A DNA stretch of 5,377 nucleotides from Acidobacteriota bacterium (GCA_013694635.1 JACDCA010000158.1:1-5377), one strand, 5' to 3'; shown: positions 1 through 5,140, numbered from the stretch's first letter. Made by a program: numbers and translations. Notes: a model not told the origin generated them from the letters alone.

Positions 1-440
1 CTGACGGTAAATCGGAAGACCGCGACATGGTCAGCGAAGTGGCTATGTACACGCCGGCGGCCACTCACAACCCGTCGAACATGGGTACTGGCAAGATCGA
101 TGGACTGCTGGTGGAATTCAAGGCCGCGGCGCCGGGCACGGCGACGCTGCCGGATACCCGCGCCAACCTCGCCATGAAGATGCTCGCCGAAGGGCCGCGG
201 GCGATCGCCTACCGCACGACCGCCGACCCGACGTTCGAGGAGCCGGCCGGTTCGAAGCACGAGTTCGATCAGGTCGTGATCGCGCTCGGCCCCTCGCAGA
301 TGACGCTCGCGATCGACGGGAAGCCGGCAAAGACGACCTGGAAGCGCGGCGACGTCCAGTTCATCGGACGCGGTACTGCGCACGAGGCAAAGAACGCAGG
401 TGGCAAGCCGATCGACTTTGTGATCATCGCGATCAAGTAA
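1..440 (+). CDS. Cupin-fold domain protein, C-terminal part (5' end outside window)
   Basis: The frame is open from the left edge to the TAA at 438-440, so the true start is probably outside the window. An ATG at 27 with GGAAG at 14-18 (8-nt spacing) is a possible internal start giving 137 residues, but it has no signal peptide or clean N-terminus. Counting from that Met, residues 75-137 form a cupin-like half. The second cupin motif is clear at G108 to N123 (GDVQFIGRGTAHEAKN), matching G-x5-P-x-G-x2-H-x3-N except that Gly replaces Pro. The first motif is weak: H78-E-F instead of H-x-H, so metal binding by the full histidine set is doubtful. Residues 25-73 resemble the spacer preceding such a domain, and I suspect a first cupin repeat lies upstream (inference). 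Substrate and role are unknown. A canonical cupin enzyme cannot be claimed. Confidence is high that this is coding, moderate for the fold. Confidence 0.75.
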   Translation, partial: DGKSEDRDMVSEVAMYTPAATHNPSNMGTGKIDGLLVEFKAAAPGTATLPDTRANLAMKMLAEGPRAIAYRTTADPTFEEPAGSKHEFDQVVIALGPSQMTLAIDGKPAKTTWKRGDVQFIGRGTAHEAKNAGGKPIDFVIIAIK

Positions 441-447
441 CCACGGG

Positions 448-459
448 ATCCCTGATCGC
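448..459 (+). repeat. Intergenic repeat unit ATCCCTGATC(GC), copy 1
   Basis: ATCCCTGATCGC begins 8 bp after the cupin stop codon. The same ATCCCTGATC decamer occurs at 2163-2172 and 2182-2191 on this strand and inverted at 5170-5179, always at or just after the 3' end of a gene. Four exact copies of a 10-mer in 5.4 kb is far above chance. I recall ATCCCTGATC/GAATCCC-type units as scattered intergenic repeats in Acidobacteriota, but cannot verify that here. Confidence 0.55.
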
Positions 460-544
460 TAGTCGCTTCTATGAAGCGGCTGACCGAGTCAAGCCTCGAT
501 AGTTCTTCGGTTGAGTAAGCATCCGTCGTTCAAACGATCCGAGA

Positions 545-580
545 GCGAGTGCCCCTTTCAACCAGCCAGGGGGCACTCGC
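545..580. terminator. Strong hairpin, possible terminator without U-tract
   Basis: GCGAGTGCCCC at 545-555 pairs perfectly with GGGGCACTCGC at 570-580, an 11-bp stem extendable by T556-G569 and T557-A568, enclosing a loop of 10 to 14 nt. It sits 105 bp beyond the cupin stop and 140 bp before the next start, so it could end the cupin transcript. No run of T follows (GATGATCG comes next), so intrinsic termination is unproven. It could instead be a transcript-end stabilising hairpin or a repeat element. Confidence 0.4.
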
Positions 581-650
581 GATGATCGAAGCCAACACTC
601 CAGGACAGCCAGCCGCTTCATCTCATCTCAGGAACAATCCCGCATCCCGC

Positions 651-679
651 TTGTCAGTTTCGCTTCGAGCATGTAGGCT
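651..679 (+). promoter_or_regulatory. Weak candidate promoter for the PQQ-like gene
   Basis: TTGTCA at 651-656 matches the sigma-70 -35 box at 5 of 6 positions. After a 17-bp spacer comes TAGGCT at 674-679, which matches the -10 box at only 3 of 6. The position, about 40 bp before the GTG start, is suitable, but the -10 is poor and could be chance. Confidence 0.25.
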
Positions 680-721
680 CCGGCCACACCACCAAACGCA
701 ATTCGGCAGTAGGAGCACCAC

Positions 722-2149
722 GTGACCAACGCTAGACCTCTCATGTACGTCGGACTGCTTGTGGGTCTGCTCGCATCCGGCGCCGCCACCGTGTCAGGCC
801 AGTGGACTCAGTTTCGAGGGCCGAACGGGTCCGGCGTGGACGCCGCGACGGGATATCCCGTCACTTTCTCCCCCACCGCCAACGTCGTCTGGAAATCGCC
901 CGTCCCTTACGGGCAATCGTCGCCGGTCGTCGCCGGAGGCCGCGTCTACGTGACCGCGAGCGAGACCGGACGGCTCCTGACGATGGCCCTCGACGCGACG
1001 ACGGGCCGCGAGTTGTGGCGTCGCGAGATCCGACCGGCGCGCACGCACAAGATCTACAAGGCAAACGACCCCGCCTCCCCCACTCCCGCGGCGGATGATG
1101 ATGGCGTCGTCGTCTTCTTCCCTGACTTCGGCCTGGCCGCGTATACGCACGACGGAAAGGACCGCTGGACGGTCCCGCTCGGTCCGTTCAAGAGTTTCTA
1201 CGGAATGGCGGCGTCGCCGATCCTCGCGGGAGGACTGGTCGTCCTGGTGTGCGACCAGCAGAGCGGTTCGTTCGTGGTGGCAGTCGACCGTAAGACCGGA
1301 AGCCCGCGGTGGAAAAAGGAGCGCACCGGCGCAGTCGACGCGTACGCGACGCCGATGGTGTTCCGTCCAGCGGCCGCACCGGCGCAGCTGATCGTGCTCG
1401 GGTCGATGCGGCTGGACTCCTATGACCTGAACACCGGAGACCAGCGTTGGTGGATGCCGATCGGTTCGAGTGGTGCGATGGGTACTGTCGTCGCGAGCGG
1501 CGATACGCTCTTCCTCGCGACCTCCGGGAGCAGCGAGCCGTGGCTGCCAACGTTCGAGACCGCCCTGCAGAAGCACGACGCTGACAAGGACGGCCGGTTG
1601 TCCGCCCAGGAGATGAGCGCGAACCCGGAGATGGGCGAGCATTTCGGTTTTTTCGACCTCAATGCCGACACGTTCGTCGTCGCGCAGGAATGGAACACGA
1701 TGCGAGCGCTCGGCCTAGGGGACTACGGCGCGATCGCGGTCCGGCCCGCTGACGGCCGGGGGAAGCTTGATGCCAAAGCGGTCCTGTGGCGCTTTCAGAA
1801 AAACCTGCCGTACATTCCGGCGCCGCTGCTGTACCAGAACGTCTTCTATGTGGTGAAGGACGGCGGGATCATCACGTCCCTCGACGCCGCGACGGGCCGG
1901 CTCATCAAGGAAGGACGCAGTCCGGGTGCGTTGGGCGAGTACTACGCTTCACCGGTCGCCGCCGACAGCAAGGTTTTCCTGGCCAGCGTAGACGGCAAGA
2001 TCACGGTCTTGAAGGCGGACGGAGAGTGGCAGGTCCTGGGAGTGAACGATCTCGGCGAAGAGATCCATGCCACACCGGCGCTCAACGGTGGTCGGATCTA
2101 CGTGCGCACGCGAAGCGCCGTCTATTGCTTCGGCACCTCGAGTCCTTGA
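722..2149 (+). CDS. Secreted PQQ-like beta-propeller protein with an EF-hand pair
   Basis: Start is GTG 722, supported by AGGAG at 711-715 with 6-nt spacing; an ATG at 743 lacks such a site. Residues 1-26 are a Sec signal peptide (hydrophobic MYVGLLVGLLASGAA, likely cut near SG|QW), so the 475-residue product acts outside the cytoplasm. The mature N-terminus has the WTQFRGPNGSG motif common in PQQ_2/BamB-like propellers, and blade motifs of the D-x-x-TG-x-x-x-W type recur at 91-100, 189-198 and 235-244, with a last D-A-A-TG near 388-392. Between blades lie two EF-hand loops: 286-297 (DADKDGRLSAQE, canonical D1/D3/D5/G6/E12) and 312-323 (D, N, D at 1/3/5 and E at 12, with Thr for Gly at 6). 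The fold is confident. Whether it binds PQQ or is an enzyme or a scaffold cannot be told: most proteins of this type have no proven cofactor. It appears monocistronic, flanked by repeat-containing gaps. The stop codon falls inside a repeat-like unit (see 2142-2236). Confidence 0.9.
   Translation: MTNARPLMYVGLLVGLLASGAATVSGQWTQFRGPNGSGVDAATGYPVTFSPTANVVWKSPVPYGQSSPVVAGGRVYVTASETGRLLTMALDATTGRELWRREIRPARTHKIYKANDPASPTPAADDDGVVVFFPDFGLAAYTHDGKDRWTVPLGPFKSFYGMAASPILAGGLVVLVCDQQSGSFVVAVDRKTGSPRWKKERTGAVDAYATPMVFRPAAAPAQLIVLGSMRLDSYDLNTGDQRWWMPIGSSGAMGTVVASGDTLFLATSGSSEPWLPTFETALQKHDADKDGRLSAQEMSANPEMGEHFGFFDLNADTFVVAQEWNTMRALGLGDYGAIAVRPADGRGKLDAKAVLWRFQKNLPYIPAPLLYQNVFYVVKDGGIITSLDAATGRLIKEGRSPGALGEYYASPVAADSKVFLASVDGKITVLKADGEWQVLGVNDLGEEIHATPALNGGRIYVRTRSAVYCFGTSSP
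1577..1690 (+). other. EF-hand pair encoded within the propeller gene
   Basis: Codons 286-323 encode two consecutive EF-hand calcium-binding loops separated by 14 residues. Loop 1 has Asp286, Asp288, Asp290, Gly291 and Glu297. Loop 2 has Asp312, Asn314, Asp316 and Glu323. Both have the bidentate Glu at position 12, so calcium binding is plausible. The segment breaks the blade rhythm and looks like an insertion in a blade loop. Confidence 0.75.
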
Positions 2150-2236
2150 TCGCTGATCGCGAATCCCTGATCCCAGGAAGTATCCCTGATCTCGGATCCC
2201 GAATCACGATCGTGATCCGCCATTCGGGATTCGGGA
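2142..2236 (+). repeat. GATC-rich ATCCCTGATC repeat cluster at the 3' end of the PQQ-like gene
   Basis: Two exact ATCCCTGATC copies (2163-2172, 2182-2191) and one degenerate copy (2142-2151, 8 of 10) lie in tandem-like order. The degenerate copy contains the TGA stop of the preceding gene. GATC occurs seven times in 70 bp (2148, 2155, 2169, 2188, 2195, 2208, 2214). Also present are a 14-bp perfect palindrome, ATCACGATCGTGAT, at 2203-2216 and the stem-loop at 2190-2236. No ORF of interest lies here. Confidence 0.65.
2190..2236. repeat. 15-bp stem-loop, possible transcription end signal
   Basis: Positions 2190-2204 (TCTCGGATCCCGAAT) pair with 2222-2236 (ATTCGGGATTCGGGA): 15 pairs including two G-T wobbles, around a 17-nt loop. 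It lies 41 bp past the PQQ-like gene stop and before the vapB promoter, the right place to separate the two units. No T-run follows, so it may be a folding repeat instead of an intrinsic terminator. Confidence 0.5.
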
Positions 2237-2284
2237 ACCATACCGTGCCCAGTCGATGATGCGTTAGTGCCACGCCAATGATGC

Positions 2285-2296
2285 TATGATGTCTGT
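2285..2296 (+). promoter_or_regulatory. -10 box of vapBC, probable leaderless start
   Basis: TATGAT at 2285-2290 matches the -10 consensus at 5 of 6 positions and ends 6 bp before the vapB ATG at 2297. Transcription would therefore begin at or very near the start codon. No Shine-Dalgarno sequence precedes the ATG, which agrees with leaderless translation. The -35 region is unclear. ATGATGC occurs at 2256-2262 and 2278-2284, 22 bp apart (about two helical turns), and ATGATG again at 2286-2291. These could be operator half-sites for the antitoxin but may be chance. Confidence 0.5.
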
Positions 2297-2563
2297 ATGC
2301 GGACAACCTTGACGCTCGAGAAGGACGTGGCGGCGGCGCTCCGGGAGGAAGCGCGCCGCAGCGGACGCCCCTTGAAGGGGATCGTCAACGACACGCTGCG
2401 TGCCGGGCTCGCCGCCCGCAAGGCGCCAGCCGGGCGCCGGTATCGTGTGACCCCCGTCTCTCTCGGGGGCGTCGTGCCAGGCGTCAACCTGGACAGAGCC
2501 TTGCGCCTCGCCGAGGCGCTCGAAGACGACGCAATTGCGCGCAAGCTCGAGCTGCGCAAGTGA
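2297..2563 (+). CDS. vapB: VapB-type ribbon-helix-helix antitoxin
   Basis: This 88-residue protein starts MRTTLTLEKDVAAALREEARRSG, the classic ribbon-helix-helix pattern: a short strand (residues 2-7), helix 1 (about 10-22) and helix 2 (about 26-38, LKGIVNDTLRAGL). It would dimerise, bind its own promoter, and use the C-terminal part (about 45-88) to occupy the toxin active site; this is known for VapB families and inferred here. The gene overlaps the downstream PIN toxin by 4 bp (GTGA, 2560-2563), so the two are translationally coupled. Autoregulation is expected, with the operator near 2256-2296. The ATG has no ribosome binding site but follows a -10 box by 6 bp, suggesting a leaderless message. 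Length and order (antitoxin first) fit a normal vapBC operon, and the gene looks intact. Confidence 0.85.
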   Translation: MRTTLTLEKDVAAALREEARRSGRPLKGIVNDTLRAGLAARKAPAGRRYRVTPVSLGGVVPGVNLDRALRLAEALEDDAIARKLELRK

Positions 2564-2988
2564 TCCTCGTCGACGCCAACGTGCTGATCTACGCTATCGA
2601 CGCGGACTCGCCCCATCACCATTCCGCGCGCCGCTGGCTGGAGCAGGCGTTATCCGGGACGACACCAGTCGGCTTGGTCTGGATCGTCATCCTTGCGTTT
2701 CTGCGTCTGACGACGCGTGAGGGGATTTTGAGAAAGCCTTTGTCGCCCGAACGCGCGATGGTGTTCGTCGATGAGTGGCTTGCGCAACCGTACGTCCGCG
2801 CGATCAGCCCAGGCGACGGCCATTGGACGATCCTGCGCACGCTGCTCAGGGGCGCGGGCACGGCGGGAAATCTCACCTCCGACGCGCATCTGGCCGCCGT
2901 CGCCCTCGAGCTCGGGGCCTCGATCTGCTCGACCGACAGTGACTTCGGGCGGTTCCCCGGCATCGAGCACATCAGCCCGCTGCGATAG
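2560..2988 (+). CDS. vapC: VapC-type PIN-domain ribonuclease toxin
   Basis: The 142-residue product begins at GTG 2560 inside the antitoxin stop (GTGA); no other start leaves the PIN core whole. It is a single PIN domain: MILVDANVLIYA supplies Asp5, TSDAH supplies Asp108 and STDSDF supplies Asp126 and Asp128, the metal-binding acidic residues. The acidic residue usual in helix 3 of other VapCs is missing: VILAFLRLTT (about 43-52) has Ala where Glu is common. Together with the N-terminal ADSPHH (15-20) and C-terminal DFGRFPG, this resembles the Mtu-type VapC subfamily (TIGR00028 as I recall), where that change is normal, so the enzyme is probably active. VapC toxins are magnesium-dependent RNases cutting tRNA or rRNA; the target here is unknown. 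The cognate antitoxin is the overlapping vapB gene. No terminator was seen after the TAG. Confidence 0.88.
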   Translation: MILVDANVLIYAIDADSPHHHSARRWLEQALSGTTPVGLVWIVILAFLRLTTREGILRKPLSPERAMVFVDEWLAQPYVRAISPGDGHWTILRTLLRGAGTAGNLTSDAHLAAVALELGASICSTDSDFGRFPGIEHISPLR

Positions 2989-3231
2989 ACACGCAACGCC
3001 CGTCACGATCCTGCCTTTCGACTAGACTCGCCGACGCTCCTCGTGGCCTGAACTTTACGTTGACAACGGCCTGGGCGACCTCGACCTCGCTCCTTCCGCC
3101 CACACGCCGAATCCCGTCGCGGCCCGACCCTGATCGGCGGGACGGCAGCAATCCAACCGTCGCTCCCCCCCGTATGCGTATCAGGACATGCTGATTACTT
3201 GAGGCCCCGAGGGCCCGAGGAGGGATGGCAG
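2989..3231. other. Intergenic region between vapC and the DUF4394 gene
   Basis: No gene is seen in these 243 bp. TTGACA at 3060-3065 is a perfect -35 hexamer, but no acceptable -10 lies 16-18 bp downstream. A short inverted pair ATCAG/CTGAT flanks GACATG at 3180-3195. GGAGGG at 3219-3224 is the ribosome binding site of the next gene. Confidence 0.45.
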
Positions 3232-4104
3232 ATGCGTAGGCTCAAACTGTTCAGGTGTATGGCTCTCGTCGTCGTGGCAGCGATCGCTCTCATTGGCCTC
3301 ACGAATCCGGTCTTGGCGCAGGGCTCCGGGGTGACCATCTTCGGCGTCACGACCTCCGACCGGCTGGTGTTCTTCAATTCCGCGAATCCTTGCGCGGTAT
3401 CTACGCCCCGCAAGATTGAAGGTCTGCAGGTGGGTGAGCAGATCCTGGGGATCGATTTCAGGCCCGCCACTGGCGTCCTCTATGCGCTCGGTAGTTCGAG
3501 CCGCATCTACACCATCGATCTCACCACCGCCGTCGCCACTCCCGTCGGCGCCGCCCCTTTCAGTCCGGCTCTGGAGGGCACCGCATTCGGCTTCGACTTC
3601 AACCCGGTCGTCGATAGGATTCGGATCGTCAGCAACACGGGGCAGAACCTGCGCGTGCACCCGGAGACCGGGGTCGTCATCGTGGACGGACGTTTGGCTT
3701 ACGCATCCGGCGACGCGAACTTCGGCGTGCCTCCGACCGTGGCCGGCGCAGCCTACACGAACCCCGATCGCGATATCGCGACGGGGACGACGCTGTATGA
3801 CATCGACGTCGATCTCCATGTGCTGGCCACGCAGAACCCGGCAAACAGCGGGACGCTCCAGACGGTCGGAGCACTCGGCGTCCGGACAAACGATTTGCTC
3901 GGCTTCGACATCGCCTCTGTGAACATGCTCAACGTCGGGTATGCGGCGATGAAGCTGGGCGGCGGCGGGCGCGGCCGCGAATGCGGCAACTCGACTCTCG
4001 TCCAGATCGACCTGGCGACAGGGCGCGTCACCGAACTGGGGGGCATCGGGACGGCGCAGCCGATCACGGGAATCGCGGTCTTCATTCCGCCGCCCGCGAT
4101 GTAA
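3232..4104 (+). CDS. Secreted DUF4394 domain protein
   Basis: ATG 3232 is preceded by GGAGGG at 3219-3224 (7-nt spacing) and begins a good signal peptide, so it is preferred over a TTG at 3199. The product has 290 residues. Residues 1-29 form the signal sequence (MRRLK basic head, hydrophobic ALVVVAAIALIGL, cut after VLA|Q). The mature part matches the DUF4394 pattern: FDFNPVVDRIRIVSNTGQNL (121-140), LAYASGD (155-161), AAYTN (173-177), TTLYDID (186-192), LATQNPANSGTL (198-209), TVGALGV (211-217) and LVQIDLATG (256-264). The repeating short strands suggest a beta-propeller-like fold. No catalytic residues are evident and the family has no established function known to me; it is exported. A Gly/Arg-rich loop (GGGGRGREC, 243-251) and only two cysteines in the mature chain (C54, C251) make a disulfide possible. 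It appears to be transcribed alone. Confidence 0.85.
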   Translation: MRRLKLFRCMALVVVAAIALIGLTNPVLAQGSGVTIFGVTTSDRLVFFNSANPCAVSTPRKIEGLQVGEQILGIDFRPATGVLYALGSSSRIYTIDLTTAVATPVGAAPFSPALEGTAFGFDFNPVVDRIRIVSNTGQNLRVHPETGVVIVDGRLAYASGDANFGVPPTVAGAAYTNPDRDIATGTTLYDIDVDLHVLATQNPANSGTLQTVGALGVRTNDLLGFDIASVNMLNVGYAAMKLGGGGRGRECGNSTLVQIDLATGRVTELGGIGTAQPITGIAVFIPPPAM

Positions 4105-4124
4105 GGGTTCACGTAGAGATACAG

Positions 4125-4172
4125 CCACAGAGACACAGAGGACACAGATCTGTGCTCTCCGTGCCTCTGTGG
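4125..4172. repeat. CACAGAG-type palindromic intergenic repeat
   Basis: A 48-bp near-palindrome centred at 4148/4149. The left arm CCACAGAGACACAGAG (4125-4140) faces CTCCGTGCCTCTGTGG (4157-4172), and the centre CACAGATCTGTG (4143-4154) is a perfect 12-bp palindrome. Of 24 possible pairs, 20 are Watson-Crick, one is G-T and three are A-C. It lies 21 bp after the DUF4394 stop. As RNA it would form a long hairpin that could end or protect the transcript. I recall similar CCACAGAGACACAGAG sequences as dispersed intergenic repeats in several environmental phyla, but the genome copy number cannot be seen here. Confidence 0.7.
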
Positions 4173-4210
4173 TGAGCGTGTCGTACCCGCCAGCCTCGCG
4201 CTTTTTGGGG

Positions 4211-4216
4211 CATAAT
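4211..4216 (+). promoter_or_regulatory. Candidate -10 box before the short signal-peptide ORF
   Basis: CATAAT matches the -10 consensus at 5 of 6 positions and ends 10 bp before the ATG at 4227. No convincing -35 lies 17 bp upstream. If real, it would drive the 29-codon ORF and then the GNAT gene. The short distance to the ATG resembles the vapB promoter. Confidence 0.35.
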
Positions 4217-4226
4217 CACCGCCTCG

Positions 4227-4316
4227 ATGCGCAAGACTTGCTTCACGGTTTTGTTGCTGCTCTCGGCCACCAGCGACCTCGCGCAGAAGGGTTTCGTGCC
4301 TCTTCGTCTGGGCTGA
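4227..4316 (+). pseudogene. Orphan signal-peptide ORF, probable 5' stump of a lost gene
   Basis: ATG 4227 opens a 29-codon frame ending at TGA 4314-4316. Its product is MRKTCFTVLLLLSATSDLAQ followed by nine residues: a basic head, a hydrophobic core (FTVLLLL) and a plausible cut after A19, a textbook Sec signal peptide with no mature protein behind it. A -10-like box stands just upstream. The TGA overlaps an ATG (4316-4318) in frame with the GNAT gene. The simplest reading is that the start of a secreted-protein gene was joined to the GNAT gene by deletion. A functional leader peptide or small secreted peptide is possible but less likely. Confidence 0.4.
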
Positions 4317-4342
4317 TGGCGCGCCCCTTCGAGGAGATTCGA

Positions 4343-5140
4343 ATGAACGACGGCGTCGATCTCAGCATTCGTCAGTTCCGCGACGCCTGGCGGCTGTGGT
4401 GTGCGGGAAGCGCGGACCAGACTCTGGCGGCCGAAGATGGCATCGAGTACATCTTCAGCGGCGTCCCGATCGGGTTCTTCAACATCGCGCTCCTCACCGG
4501 GGAGGACGTCTCCGGCGACCGGCTCAAGGCGCTGGGACAGGCTGCCTGCAAATGGGCCGCTGACAAGAACGTCCCCTGGCTGTTCGTCGTGACCCACGAA
4601 GCGCTGCAACCGGGGGTCGATGCGGCCTCGGCCCTCGACAATTGCGGGTTGGCGCCGATGATGCCGATGACCGGCATGCTCGCGTCTCGCATCTCTCCAG
4701 GCGCGCCGGCGCCCGAGAGCATCGAGCTCGAAGTGCCGCAGGACGACCGCGGCTGTTCGGCGGTGCTCGACGTGAACTCGCTGGCCTACGGAATGGACCT
4801 CGACGCAGGCAAGGAACTGATCGGGACGCGATCGTTCTGGACCGGCCACGTTCCGGTGCTCGGTCTGGTGGACGGCAAGCCGGCGTGCGCTGCCGCGGTG
4901 GTCATGGTGGACGGCTATCGCTACGTGGCATTGGTGGCGACCGATCCCGCGCACCAGCGGCGCGGCTACGCCGAGGCAGCGATGCGACTGGCCCTGGAGG
5001 TCGCGGGCCGGCAGCACGGGGAACGCCCCACGGTCTTGCACGCCACCGATGCCGGCCGCCCCATCTATCAGCGAATGGGCTACGAAGCCATCGCCACCCA
5101 CACGCTCTTCATGGAGAAGAGATTCCTCGCCGGCCACTGA
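4343..5140 (+). CDS. GNAT-family N-acetyltransferase
   Basis: The 265-residue product starts at ATG 4343, with GAGGAG at 4331-4336 (6-nt spacing). An in-frame ATG at 4316 would add nine residues and overlaps the stop of the upstream short ORF; the ribosome binding site favours 4343. The C-terminal half is a GNAT domain. The acetyl-CoA motif A is YVALVATDPAHQRRGYAEAA (about 194-213), with the pyrophosphate-binding Q/R-x-x-G-x-A as QRRGYA at 205-210. Motif B follows as LHATDAGRPIYQRMGYEAI (about 232-250), with Tyr242 and the usual MGY turn. The N-terminal half (about 1-125) is less conserved by eye and may be a degenerate GNAT-like half, as in two-domain members of the family. It is probably cytoplasmic and transfers acetyl from acetyl-CoA to an amine; the substrate is unknown. 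It converges with the minus-strand gene, with 31 bp between the stops. Confidence 0.85.
   Translation: MNDGVDLSIRQFRDAWRLWCAGSADQTLAAEDGIEYIFSGVPIGFFNIALLTGEDVSGDRLKALGQAACKWAADKNVPWLFVVTHEALQPGVDAASALDNCGLAPMMPMTGMLASRISPGAPAPESIELEVPQDDRGCSAVLDVNSLAYGMDLDAGKELIGTRSFWTGHVPVLGLVDGKPACAAAVVMVDGYRYVALVATDPAHQRRGYAEAAMRLALEVAGRQHGERPTVLHATDAGRPIYQRMGYEAIATHTLFMEKRFLAGH

Larger units (their letters stand above)
441..721. other. Intergenic region, cupin gene to PQQ-like gene
   Basis: This 281-bp stretch has no convincing gene. The only short ATG frame (471, 15 codons) has no recognisable features. It holds the repeat unit at 448-459, the hairpin at 545-580, the candidate promoter at 651-679 and the ribosome binding site at 711-715. 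No tRNA or riboswitch-like fold was recognised by eye. Confidence 0.6.

Noticed and set aside
794..1642. Long minus-strand open frame (282 codons) opposite the PQQ-like gene
   Set aside because: It is Arg/His-rich low-information sequence, has no recognisable domain and no ribosome binding site, and lies wholly antisense to a well-supported secreted protein; it is a high-GC shadow frame.
2142..2236. CRISPR array at the ATCCCTGATC cluster
   Set aside because: The units are only 10 bp, irregularly spaced and degenerate, with no spacer-sized unique segments and no cas genes.
1786..2259. Alternative + frame (157 codons) overlapping the PQQ-like gene end
   Set aside because: It is Arg/Gly-rich, lacks a domain, and overlaps a conserved propeller C-terminus in another frame; its tail only translates the repeat region.
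3060..3088. TTGACA as promoter of the DUF4394 gene
   Set aside because: The -35 hexamer is perfect, but no -10-like sequence is present 16-18 bp downstream, and the site is about 170 bp from the start codon.
3199..3231. TTG start for the DUF4394 protein
   Set aside because: It would put a charged MRPRGPEEGWQ segment before the signal peptide and translate through the GGAGGG ribosome binding site of the better ATG at 3232.
3181..4128. Minus-strand open frame (315 codons) opposite the DUF4394 gene
   Set aside because: The composition is rich in Arg, Asp and His with no family pattern, while the + strand has a signal peptide, a ribosome binding site and DUF4394 motifs.
4169..4342. N-terminal extension of the GNAT protein to a GTG at 4169
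   Set aside because: The added 58 residues would be encoded by the end of the palindromic repeat and the signal-peptide ORF region in another frame, and have no GNAT character; ATG 4343 has GAGGAG at a good distance.
4109..5137. Minus-strand open frame (342 codons) opposite the GNAT gene
   Set aside because: It mirrors the GNAT frame almost exactly, runs through the CACAGAG repeat, and shows no domain; the + strand has clear acetyl-CoA motifs.
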